From NCBI RefSeq assembly GCF_023856365.1, contig NW_026042790.1, positions 1-64,000 on the forward strand: a stretch of 64,000 nucleotides of DNA, in the 5' to 3' direction. The translations under genes and the position numbers were made by a program. The notes beneath the pieces were generated by a model that saw only the letters and a list, made by a program, of their open reading frames with translations, made no database searches and was not told where the DNA came from. Positions 1-8,529 of the stretch are shown here, in pieces. Positions within the stretch are counted from its first letter, which is position 1; every line of letters starts with the position of its first letter. This DNA is from Brienomyrus brachyistius (Eukaryota > Chordata > Actinopteri > Osteoglossiformes > Mormyridae).

Positions 1-1436
1 CACAGCCATAATACTTTATAATTACAAGGTAGTTTTATGTTAGAGCTCTTGCTCCAATAAATATGTGCCTTGTAATTAACTAAATTCTAGGCTATTCAGT
101 TTTTTTTGCCCTCGTGATGGTCGTGGGTTGTGAAAAAAGCCTTCTTCTTAGGGGTACCGCTGGGGCCAGCCGGGCGTATGTCGTGGCTTCAGTGAGTACT
201 TATGTTTGTCATGCTGCCTGTGTACTTTATAGCGGCACAACATATTTCTGCAAATTGCATGCGTCAAATTGTCTGTCTCTCTTAAAAAATATGAAGTGTC
301 ACCAAAATTTTAAACGGGGAATCAATCTCAATGAAAAATATTCGTCAAGTAACGTTTCTAAAATAATATAGACATACTAATAATTATATATTAATAAATC
401 GGATGAACGATGCATCCCAAATTGTATCCGCTGCGCACTTCTTAATCAGGGCAATCGCATCGTGGAGGTTTCTGCAGACGCCCAAAAAGACTTACTTAAG
501 AAAACTGTTGCATGATAATTTGTACCATTTTCAAGGGTGGGGGGCGTGCAGTAGATGCCCCCTTTATTTTTGTGCTTCTGCCGTTCAAACCGAGCAGCAC
601 TGAGTTTGTCATGGCACCTGACGCCAAATCTACTGCTTAGCTGCTACAGACAGAACTATCTTCAAATCACCACTAGGGGGTGTCAATGCTGCAGCTTCGT
701 TCTATGGTTGATCTTTTTCAAAGACAGTTTTTTTTCTCTCTCTCCACATAATCAACTTAACTGATTAGCGTGCTTTCATAGTAATGGTTTTTAATCCGTG
801 TTAATCTTCTGAACAATGACTAGTAAAGGTTCTATGAGGTTGTCCTACTTACTATGGATTTTAAGTTTTTTATCAAGGTGTTAAAACGTACCACAGTTGC
901 CAGTCCTGTGTTTTATGTCTAGCAATTTGTACAGTTTCTTCAGTATAAACACATGCCATGATCTGTGAGAATCTCCTCCAGAACTCTGCATTTCCTCAAG
1001 ATCTTTTTGTAATATTGCATCATGGCACTGCTCAGAACAACACAGATGGTGCATAACAACACAAGGGAGTACAAGACAACATGGTGCAGAAACAGTGCGA
1101 TACAAAGCAGGACAAAACTGGATGATACGTGGTCAGTGGTGGATAAAGTGCAGTAACAGCTGTACAGTGCAGCTGCCGTGGAAATGACTGTTACAGGGGA
1201 TGCAAAAGCTGCAGGTTTGAATTGTTTGGCGAATGAAGCTGTTCATGAATCTGCTAGTCAGTGTTTGTGGATGGTGGTCAGAGTCCTGGATTATAGACTG
1301 AACCTTGTTACTGTGGCAGTTAAAGTACAGCTGGTCAATGGAGGGCAGTTCAGTGCGAATGATGTTCTTAACAGACTTCGCAATGTACTGCCTTCCTGTC
1401 ATGTGGCTCCACCATACCATAGTACTACTGTAAGAA
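1..1436. other. Unrecognised stretch of the unit
   Basis: I recognise no gene or element family here beyond the pseudogene 3' end at about 1-80. A 131-codon reading frame at 1178-1573 is open in every copy but has no motif I know, and its last third runs into the hAT-type element starting at 1437, so I do not call it a gene. A short CTCF-like motif lies at 670. The same stretch recurs at 10981, 21951, 33145, 42979 and 53874. In the fifth occurrence a 16-bp piece is tandemly duplicated near 43735, and in the sixth about 13 bp are missing near 54277. Confidence 0.6.
670..685 (+). promoter_or_regulatory. CTCF-core-like motif, one per unit
   Basis: The sequence CCACTAGGGGGTGTCA resembles the vertebrate CTCF core (CCASYAGRKGGC-type), with T where the core usually has C after the G run. 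It recurs once per unit at 11650, 22620, 33814, 43648 and 54529. This is a motif resemblance only and a single match of this length is weak evidence. Confidence 0.25.
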
Positions 1437-2450
1437 CTAGGGATGTAACGATACATTCAACTCACCATTTGATACGATTCACGATTCTGAGTTCACGATA
1501 CAATTTTCTCATTTTTTGCAGAATGAGCTGCAGACAAATATATTCAAAAATATTCTTATATTTATCTTTCTGAACTGTTGACACTGTTGTGAACAGTGCA
1601 ACTGAATTTGAATAAAATACTGTTGAAAAAAATCCCAAATCAAAATAAGTAAATAAAAAAAAATAAATCAAATAAATAAGCTAAGGTTTGCATGTGCAGC
1701 TTTTTAGCGTGCTTTGCCCTTTTAATAATCTTCACTCAGCTCACGGTGGTGCCAGTGGACCTGTTTGTGTATGTTATCAGTCTATTACAATGTTTGCATG
1801 CAGTTTATGTCTTGTCTGTGCTTTTCTCGCTGTTTCCTCCTCGTTTGTGATTACCGGAAAGCTAATATGCTGCCACACCGCCAATTGAAGATCGGGCGGT
1901 GCGTCCATCCATCCATTTTCTGAAACCACTTAATCCCAACTGAGATCGCGGGGGAGACCGGAGCCTATCCCGGGAACAAGGGGCGCAGACAGGAACCAAG
2001 CCCAGGCAGTCACCTACACACCGCAGGTCGCACACACTCACACAACTACAGGGCCAATTTAGACTCACCAGTCAACCTATCCTGCATGCTTTTGGACCGT
2101 GGGAGGAACCTGGAGTCCCCGGCGAAAACGGGGAGAGCATGCGAACTCCACACAGAAAGGGCCCTGGACCGAAGCCAGCACTAACCACTGTGCCGTCCTC
2201 AGTTTCAAATTCATTCATCATCTCGCGTTCGCTCAAAACCAAAAACTGACGTACGATGTCGACGTGATACGCAGTGACATCTGACGTCAAACTCACATTG
2301 TGAAATCAAATGTAATATTACACCAGTTTTTCTGTTAAAGTACTGTGAAGTACTCCTACAATAGTGATTCATTTTCCACATCAGCCGGTTTAAATCTTCA
2401 TGCATTTGCACCGATTTTTAACTGATTTGTGATTCATCATTACATGCCAG
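1437..2450 (+). mobile_element. hAT-type non-autonomous element, unit copy 0
   Basis: The left end reads TAGGGATGTAACGATACATT and continues with repeated GATACGATTCACGAT-like words. The right end is a degenerate inverted copy finishing in ATTCATCATTACATGCCAG. This pattern of GGGATGTAACGAT ends with internal ACGAT repeats is known to me from fish hAT-type elements. No transposase reading frame is visible. A reverse-strand SINE-family copy is nested at 1904-2200. I found no convincing 8-bp target duplication, so the exact ends are uncertain. Confidence 0.65.
1904..2200 (-). mobile_element. Divergent SINE-family copy nested in the hAT-type element
   Basis: Read on the minus strand, this starts with a tRNA-like head remnant (GGCACAGTGGTTAGTGCTGG), passes through the shared body words (GGAGTTCGCATG, CTCCCCG, GGTCCAAAAGCATGC, GGGATAGGCTCCGG) and ends in an ATGGATGGATGGA tail. 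It belongs to the same superfamily as the SINE at 2779-3133 but differs widely from it, so it is an older or separate subfamily. I could not find a clear target duplication. Confidence 0.75.
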
Positions 2451-2766
2451 GGCCAGCAGCTCTGCATGGCTCGACCCTCATAAACATTCTCCACACATGC
2501 TGTTCAGGCAGTGGCCACAGAAATTCCCCCAGTGAACTTTATGCTTTCTGTCGGAGAGTATGCTGTGTTCTGGCCTTAAACCCTGCATACTACTTTGCAG
2601 ACTTTGATCCTCTTAACAACAATTGGCATTTCTGGTGGCTGAATATCCATCCATCCGTCATCCAACTGCATGCTTAAAAGCTGTGAATAATAGTAATAAT
2701 TCTTAAAATTGCAACTATCTAGAATTTCAGCCTAGTTACTCAGCTAAATTACTATTTAAACCTAGA
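2451..2766. other. Unrecognised stretch between hAT-type element and SINE
   Basis: About 320 bp with an 82-codon open frame at 2429-2677 (starting inside the end of the hAT-type element) that shows no recognisable motif and looks like chance. It recurs in every unit, for example at 13431, 24401, 35595, 45440 and 56312. Nothing else seen. Confidence 0.5.
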
Positions 2767-2778
2767 ATAATTTCTATA

Positions 2779-3133
2779 AGGGGCGGCATGGTGGTGCAGT
2801 GGTTAGCACTGTCGCCTCACACCTCTGGGACCCGGGTTCGTGTCTCCGCCTGGGTCACATGTGTGTGGAGTTTGCATGTTCTCCCCATGTCGTTGTGGGG
2901 TTTCCTCTGGGTACTCCGGTTTCCCCCCACAGTCCAAAAACATGCTGGGGCTAATTGGAGTTGCTGAATTGCCCGTAGGTGTGTGTGTGTGAGTGGATGG
3001 TGTGTGAGTGTGCCCTGCGATGGGCTGGCCCCCCATCCTGGGTTGTTCCCTGCCTCGTGCCCATTGATTCTGGGATAGGCTCCGGACCCCCCGCGACCCA
3101 ATAGGATAAGCGGTTTGGAAAATGGATGGATGG
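2779..3133 (+). mobile_element. tRNA-headed SINE with (GATG)n-type tail, unit copy 0
   Basis: The head carries a pol III A box (TGGTGCAGTGG) and a decayed B box (GGTTCGTGTCT). The body has the fish-wide words GGAGTTTGCATG, TTCTCCCCATG, GGGTACTCCGG, CACAGTCCAAAAACATGC and GGGATAGGCTCCGG. The tail is AAAATGGATGGATGG, as in RTE/Rex3-type retroposons. It is flanked by a perfect 12-bp target duplication, ATAATTTCTATA, at 2767-2778 and 3134-3145. This shows a complete insertion by target-primed reverse transcription before the unit was amplified. Confidence 0.9.
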
Positions 3134-3145
3134 ATAATTTCTATA

Positions 3146-4370
3146 TGTGTGATAGAATCAAAAAATATTTTGTTTTACATATAAATCTTCACAAGGTGTA
3201 TTACACATGGTATTCCCCAGACACCGCCACCCCAACAGATGCTTTGTTTGTTAAGACAATAGCTCAGAAAGTGGTTGATCGATCTTTTGCAGCTTTTACC
3301 AAGGTTTGTACAAGCCAAAATTAAATTTTGAAACGGATCCCTGCCACACCCTGCCCTCCTGAACCTCCCGTTTCCTCCCTAGTGTGGTATAACGTGCCAT
3401 GCCTGTTCCGCGTTTGTTTTACCTCTCCTTCCTGCCCTTGTGTTACTCATTTCAGGTGCCTCTAGTTTGCTCCCTGCTTAGCCTTGTATAAATGTGCTTC
3501 TCAGTCCTGCCTTTAATGTTGCTGCTGCTGTTTGCCTGTGTGTTCTTCCCTGCTTATGATTCCCCCGTGATCCAGTTGTGATCCAGTTGTCTTCATATCA
3601 TGTATTCACATTCCTCAGCTGAGAGTGAACAAAGTTCTGTGGAAAGTATCTGACTACAGATAGACTTTCACCCAGTTCTCTGCGGGAGCTCTGATTACAG
3701 AGTGACTCCCCGACTACTTCTGAAGCCCTTCCTTAAGTATCCAGACCAGGTGATGGCATGTTTCTGAAGACTGACTAATTTCGGTCAATGGTTAATTTTA
3801 GGGGCATTGCTGACCTTGGTTCTCAAGTCCCCAGCCAATCAGATCACTTTAGGGGGTGGTTGTAATTCCCTTGTTCTACCATGAGAGAATCTCTCTCAGT
3901 TTGGTGGGTTGAGCCGAAGTTTCTGTATTTCTCTTAGGAAAAGCTATACTGCCTTAAATCTGAGAGTATAATACTCCTCGTCTCATGCCTATTCAAACGA
4001 GACCAAACATGCGTGTATTTGTCCCTAACATCTATGTGTGCTGAGTTATCCTGTTTATAGTGGAAAAGGTGTCTGTGTCTGGAGGCTGACAGCTGTTGTT
4101 GCTGTGGATTGATTGTGGAACTCTGGTCACTCCGGGGGTGAAAGGTCTTGCTTTTTCTGTGCTGCTCCAGTTATTCCTATCCAGTCTCTCAGGAGCCGGC
4201 AGGCCTTTGCCTTCCTTAAAAGGGGTGGTTTGACGAGTTGAGTCCAGTCTTGCCTGGGCCAGCGGAGCTCTGAAATAGACTGATGCAGGCTGATCAGAGT
4301 TGGGGCCTGCAGGACCTATAAGTTTTATGTCCTTACAGAATGTAAGTGGCATCATACTAAACTAGTGGTG
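3146..4370. other. Unclassified, partly LTR-like stretch
   Basis: No gene is recognisable. The C/T-rich part at about 3340-3600, with a TATA-like GTATAAATG at about 3486 and a GTGATCCAGTT repeat near 3567, has the composition of a fish gypsy-type LTR fragment. The part at about 3650-4030, ending in TTTGTCCCTAACA, also looks LTR-like. I see no paired TG..CA ends or target duplication for either, so the assignment is tentative. The stretch recurs in each unit, starting at 14126, 25096, 36290, 46134 and 57007. Confidence 0.35.
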
Positions 4371-5584
4371 TTCGAACTAGCATGGAAAGAGGCTATGGGT
4401 AGCTACAAAAAGGCTCTTAGTGCCGCCAAATCATCTAGTATCTATCAGAACTAATTGAAATAAACAAAAATAATCCTAGATTCCTATTTACTATGGTGTC
4501 CAAGCTGACTAATAACCAGACCACTGGTTATTTTCCAGTGACGACTTTATGAAACTTTTTGACCAAAAATATGCTCAATTAAACAGAACATTTTGAATAT
4601 TGAATATTGGTTAACCAGTCAGAACTGATGTACTTAATTTTATCTTCAAATTCATCTACTTGTATGCTAGAACCTGTTCCATCAAAATTATTCAGCGATG
4701 CTCCCAGCATTGATTGAACCGCTACTAGCAATAGTTAAACTAAAACATATAATCATATTACCCCAATTTTATCTTCACTGCACTGGCTGCCAGTTAGATT
4801 TCGTGTTGACTACAAAACACTGCTCTTAACCTATAAAGCTGTAAATGGTCTTGCACCGCAGTATGTGAGTGACCTCATTTGCGTTCCGAATCATACACTT
4901 AGATGACGAGATGGAGGTATTCTATCCGTACCCAGAATAAAGAACATTACCTTTGGGGGAAGAGCATTTGCTCATAAAGCACCACAGCTATGGAATAAAC
5001 TTCCTATTAGTGTTCGGAACTCAGACACAATCTCTGCTTTTAAGTCAAGGCTTAAGATGTACCTCTTTCGCCAGTCTTTTGGATAGTTAAATCTTCTTTT
5101 CTAAGGTGAATGGGAAATCTGGAGGTTCATAGTTATTTGAGATTGAAGGGGAAAGGGGGGATTGGTGCTGTCGTCCTGCCACTCTCGCCGATCACTTAAG
5201 CTGTGGATGGGAGGTGGCTTGACGCCAAAACCTCTGTAAACCCTCATGCCTGTGCTTCCTTCCAGGTCACTCTTTTAGGCAGGCTGTCATAGTTGCTTTA
5301 GTCCTGCCGGTTAGGTGTAGGGCAATAACTCTTCTCCATCTTCTCTTTTTCGAGCTGATACCGAGCCGACTACACCGTGTGAACCCGCACCTGGACTCCT
5401 GGATATAACTACATGAAACCAACTGGGACTTTATAACTATATGAACTCTAATGAATGTCAATGTAAATGCAGTTTCATGCTCCTTGGTCGCCCAGAGGAG
5501 GATGGGGTCCCCTTCTGAGTCTAGGTTCCACTCAAGGTTTCTTCCTGCTAGAGGGAGTTTCCTTGCCACTGTCGCCTCAGGCTT
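4371..5584 (+). mobile_element. Degenerate L2-type LINE fragment, 3' end cut off, unit copy 0
   Basis: At 4380 the reading AWKEAMGSYKKALSAAKSS matches the segment between endonuclease and reverse transcriptase in fish L2-type LINEs, followed at once by stops and frameshifts. At about 4765-5085 the C-terminal part is readable (SLHWLPVRFRVDYKTLLLTY, then APQLWNKLPISVRNSDTIS and FKSRLKMYLFRQSF). Most of the reverse transcriptase palm between these is deleted. The 3' UTR words GTCGCCCAGAGGAGGATGGG and GGAGTTTCCTTGCCACTGTC follow. The fragment stops at CAGGCTT, where the AT-rich tRNA-like block of the next unit begins. The intact continuation is seen only at 59450-59542. Confidence 0.85.
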
Positions 5585-5628
5585 TTAAATATAAATATAA
5601 ATATATAAAATATATAAAATATATTTTT

Positions 5629-5701
5629 GGCCACAACCGGGATTCGAACCCCGGTCTCCCGTGTGAAAGGCGGCGATCTTACCACTACACTATCCAGCAA
5701 C
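5629..5701 (-). tRNA. tRNA-Glu(UUC)-like sequence, probably tRNA-derived repeat
   Basis: On the minus strand this 73-bp sequence has a perfect pol III A box (TAGTGTAGTGG) and B box (GGTTCGAATCC). The anticodon loop reads CTTTCAC, giving anticodon UUC. The acceptor ends GTTGCTG and TTGTGGC pair at six of seven positions, mostly by G-T wobble. Defects are a two-base excess before the A box, an anticodon stem with only three of five pairs, and one base missing from the T arm (GGGG opposite CCC). A TTTT run follows about 10 bp downstream, as a pol III terminator would. It has the internal promoter of a tRNA gene but is unlikely to give a working tRNA. Confidence 0.55.
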
Positions 5702-5905
5702 TATATAATATAAGGGAGATTTACGGGAAAATACTAATACGGGAGGACGGCGGGAAAGAGAAGTAAAATACGGTAGTTTCCCGGCCAAAACGGGAGGCTC
5801 CAGTATCCCTTACATTTTAAGACAGGAAATATAAAATAATATAAATTATATAAAATATAATATAAATATAAATATAAATATATAAAATATATAAAATATA
5901 TTTTT

Positions 5906-5978
5906 GGCCACAACCGGGATTCGAACCCCGGTCTCCCGTGTGAAAGGCGGCGATCTTACCACTACACTATCCAGCAAC
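5906..5978 (-). tRNA. tRNA-Glu(UUC)-like repeat monomer
   Basis: Same 73-bp sequence as at 5629, 277 bp further on, with the same T-arm defect. Confidence 0.55.
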
Positions 5979-6744
5979 TATATAATATAAGGGAGATTTA
6001 CGGGAAAATACTAATACGGGAGGACGGCGGGAAAGAGAAGTAAAATACGGTAGTTTCCCGGCCAAAACGGGAGACTTGACAGCTATGGCTGTCTCTGGCC
6101 ACGCCCCCTACAGTCGGTCCGGCCCCTGTTCGCGTGTTCGCGAAAACGACTTCATTTATTTTCTTATTGATTTATCGACAGACTTTTTAGACGTTATAAT
6201 AACAACACTCTATTGATTACTGTCCATGATACAGAGACACATGTTCGAGAACTATTCTATCGAGAACTAATGACGAGAACTATTCTCTTATTTTTCTCTT
6301 ATTATTAAATTATTTTATTTATTTATTATTATTATTATTATTTATTATTATTATTATTATTATTTTTATCTTTCTCCTTTCTCCCGTAGATATATATTAT
6401 TATACGGAGATTTACGGAGTCTTCAAAGACGGTCCGGCTCCAGGATCACTGTTGCTGTGGTGTAGATCAGCTGATCTGTAGTAGTCTTCTACGTACATCT
6501 TCTAGTAGACCTTCTGAGGGTACTTCACGCATTCTTGGTCCAGCTTAGCTTATTTCTTATTTCTCTTGTATTCAGCCTACTAGTCTCTCTTGTATTCAGC
6601 CTACTAATATATATGGGGCTTGGTACCCAATCTCGGAATGTGGGGATGATGATATCTCCCCCCTGACCTGTCGTCCTGGCTCCCCCTTGTCGTAGCAATC
6701 GTGTTGTACCTCATCAATCTCTAGTTGTGATAGCAGTTGTTTCT

Positions 6745-6817
6745 GGCCACAACCGGGATTCGAACCCCGGTCTCCCGTGTGAAAGGCGGCGATCTTACCA
6801 CTACACTATCCAGCAAC
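6745..6817 (-). tRNA. tRNA-Glu(UUC)-like repeat monomer
   Basis: Same 73-bp sequence as at 5629. Its minus-strand 3' flank is not the AT spacer but reads AGAAACAACTGC, so the downstream TTTT run is missing. Confidence 0.55.
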
Positions 6818-7042
6818 TATATAATATAATATATATATATATATATATTATAAGGGAGATTTACGGGAAAATAATACGGGAGGACGGCGGGAAAGAGAAG
6901 TAAAATACGGTAGTTTCCCGGCCAAAACGGGAGGCTCCAGTATCCCTTACATTTTAAGACAGGAAATATAAAATAATATAAATTATATAAAATATAATAT
7001 AAATATAAATATAAATATATAAAATATATAAAATATATTTTT

Positions 7043-7115
7043 GGCCACAACCGGGATTCGAACCCCGGTCTCCCGTGTGAAAGGCGGCGATCTTACCACT
7101 ACACTATCCAGCAAC
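7043..7115 (-). tRNA. tRNA-Glu(UUC)-like repeat monomer
   Basis: Same 73-bp sequence as at 5629, with the AT-rich 3' flank. Confidence 0.55.
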
Positions 7116-7319
7116 TATATAATATAAGGGAGATTTACGGGAAAATACTAATACGGGAGGACGGCGGGAAAGAGAAGTAAAATACGGTAGTTTCCCGGCC
7201 AAAACGGGAGGCTCCAGTATCCCTTACATTTTAAGACAGGAAATATAAAATAATATAAATTATATAAAATATAATATAAATATAAATATAAATATATAAA
7301 ATATATAAAATATATTTTT

Positions 7320-7392
7320 GGCCACAACCGGGATTCGAACCCCGGTCTCCCGTGTGAAAGGCGGCGATCTTACCACTACACTATCCAGCAAC
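7320..7392 (-). tRNA. tRNA-Glu(UUC)-like repeat monomer
   Basis: Same 73-bp sequence as at 5629, 277 bp after the previous monomer. Confidence 0.55.
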
Positions 7393-7980
7393 TATATAAT
7401 ATAAGGGAGATTTACGGGAAAATACTAATACGGGAGGACGGCGGGAAAGAGAAGTAAAATACGGTAGTTTCCCGGCCAAAACGGGAGACTTGACAGCTAT
7501 GGCTGTCTCTGGCCACACCCCCTACAGTCGGTCCGGCCCCTGTTCGCGTGTTCGCGAAAACGACTTCATTTATTTTCTTATTGATTTATCGACAGACTTT
7601 TTAGACGTTATAATAACAACACTCTATTGATCCCCCTCTTACTGTCCATGATACACAATGACGAGACACATGTTCACTAATGACGAGAACTATTCTATTT
7701 TTCATGCCGGGGGTCCTTCAAATCTTACATTTACAAATCTTGTTCTTGTTCTCTGCTTTCTCCTTTCTCGTTCCCGTAGATATATATTATTATACGGAGA
7801 TTTACGGAGTCTTCAAAGACGGTCCGGCTCCAGCTCAAGGATCACTGTTGCTGTGGTGTAGATCAGCTGATCTGTAGTAGTCTTCTACGTACATCTTCTA
7901 GTAGACCTTCTGAGGGTACTTCACGCATTCTTGGTCGGAGGGTCCAGGTTTCCAGCTTAGCTTATTTCTTATTTCTCAGG

Positions 7981-8502
7981 TCAGCTGCTCTTGTTTGGGA
8001 TGTGCTTGACCGGCGTATACGACAGCGTGTACCAGTTCCCACTAATATCCAACAACTTCGCACAGCCATTGAAGAGGAGTGGACCAACATTCCACAGGCC
8101 ACAATTGACAATCTGATAAACTCTATGCGAAGAAGATGTGTTGCATTGCATGAGGCAAATGGTGGTCACACCAGATACTGACCGGTTCTGAGTCCCCAGA
8201 CCCCCAATAAAGCAAAAAACTGCACATTCCAGGGTGGCCTTTTATTGTGGGCAGTATAAGGTACACCTGTGCACTACCCATGATGTCAGATCAGCATCTT
8301 GATGTGGCACACCTGTGAGGTGGGATGGATTATCTCAGCAAAGCAGAAGTGCTCACTATCACACATTTAGACTGATTTGTGAGAAATGTTTGAGAGAAAT
8401 GGTAATATTGTGTATCTGGAATGAATTGTAGGTCTTTAAGTCCATCTCATGAAAAATGGGAGCAGAAACAAGAGTGTTGCGTTTATATTTTTGTTCAGTA
8501 TA
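7981..8502 (+). mobile_element. 3' end of a Tc1-like transposon, unit copy 1
   Basis: Positions 7987-8181 encode about 64 residues of the Tc1-type transposase C-terminus. They include LVWDVLDRRIRQR, NIQQLRTAIEEEW, NIPQATIDNLINSMRRRC and the usual end GGHTRY followed by a stop. A 3' UTR with CCCCAATAAAG follows, then the right terminal inverted repeat GCGTTTATATTTTTGTTCAG at about 8479-8498 next to TA. The catalytic DDE core and the left inverted repeat are absent. The left side is replaced by the end of the tRNA-like block, so this is a dead fragment. Confidence 0.9.
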
Positions 8503-8529
8503 GAATAAGCCCAGATTTATGTTTATTCA

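Larger units (their letters stand above)
1..5584 (+). repeat. Partial left copy of the 11-kb tandem unit
   Basis: This is the right-hand half of a tandem unit whose left part lies outside the window. Its sequence recurs from 10981, 21951, 33145, 42979 and 53874. It contains the end of the pseudogene 3' region, an unrecognised stretch, a hAT-type element with a nested SINE copy, a SINE, a partly LTR-like stretch and the truncated L2 fragment. It ends at the L2 breakpoint, where the next unit's AT-rich tRNA-like block starts. Confidence 0.95.
5585..7980. repeat. tRNA-like minisatellite block, unit copy 1 (5 monomers)
   Basis: The block is built from a 277-bp monomer: a 73-bp tRNA-like sequence on the minus strand, a segment rich in CCCGTA/TACGGG words, and an AT-rich spacer of TATAAAATATA words. 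Five monomers start at 5629, 5906, 6745, 7043 and 7320. Two longer segments (6062-6744 and 7477-7980) interrupt or end the array. They share GACAGCTATGGCTGTC, TTCGCGTGTTCGCGAA, an ATATATTATTATACGGAG stretch and the 14-bp palindrome AGATCAGCTGATCT (6464-6477 and 7860-7873). An ATT/TTTA microsatellite lies at 6301-6366 and a TA run at 6825-6852. I do not recognise the longer segments as any known family. Confidence 0.9.

Noticed and set aside
1178..1573. 131-codon open frame present in all six partial or full copies of this stretch
   Set aside because: It has no recognisable motif, its end runs into a hAT-type element, and an antisense frame of 107 codons overlaps it. Sharing among copies only reflects the recent amplification.
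2429..2677. 82-codon frame after the hAT-type element
   Set aside because: It starts within the element and has no motif or splice context.
2803..3101. Minus-strand open frames of 77 and 94 codons
   Set aside because: They are antisense readings of the SINE body.
5629..5701. Primer binding site of an LTR retrotransposon, because the plus strand matches a tRNA 3' half
   Set aside because: The match extends over a whole tRNA-like sequence with both promoter boxes, and no LTR end lies next to it.
6640..6680. C/D-box snoRNA-like motifs (ATGATGA then CTGA)
   Set aside because: The two boxes are only about a dozen bases apart and no terminal stem is visible, so a snoRNA fold is not possible.
5585..7480. 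CRISPR-like array (73-bp repeats with spacers)
   Set aside because: The spacers are themselves repeated and AT-rich, the repeat is a tRNA-like sequence, and the surrounding DNA is from an animal.
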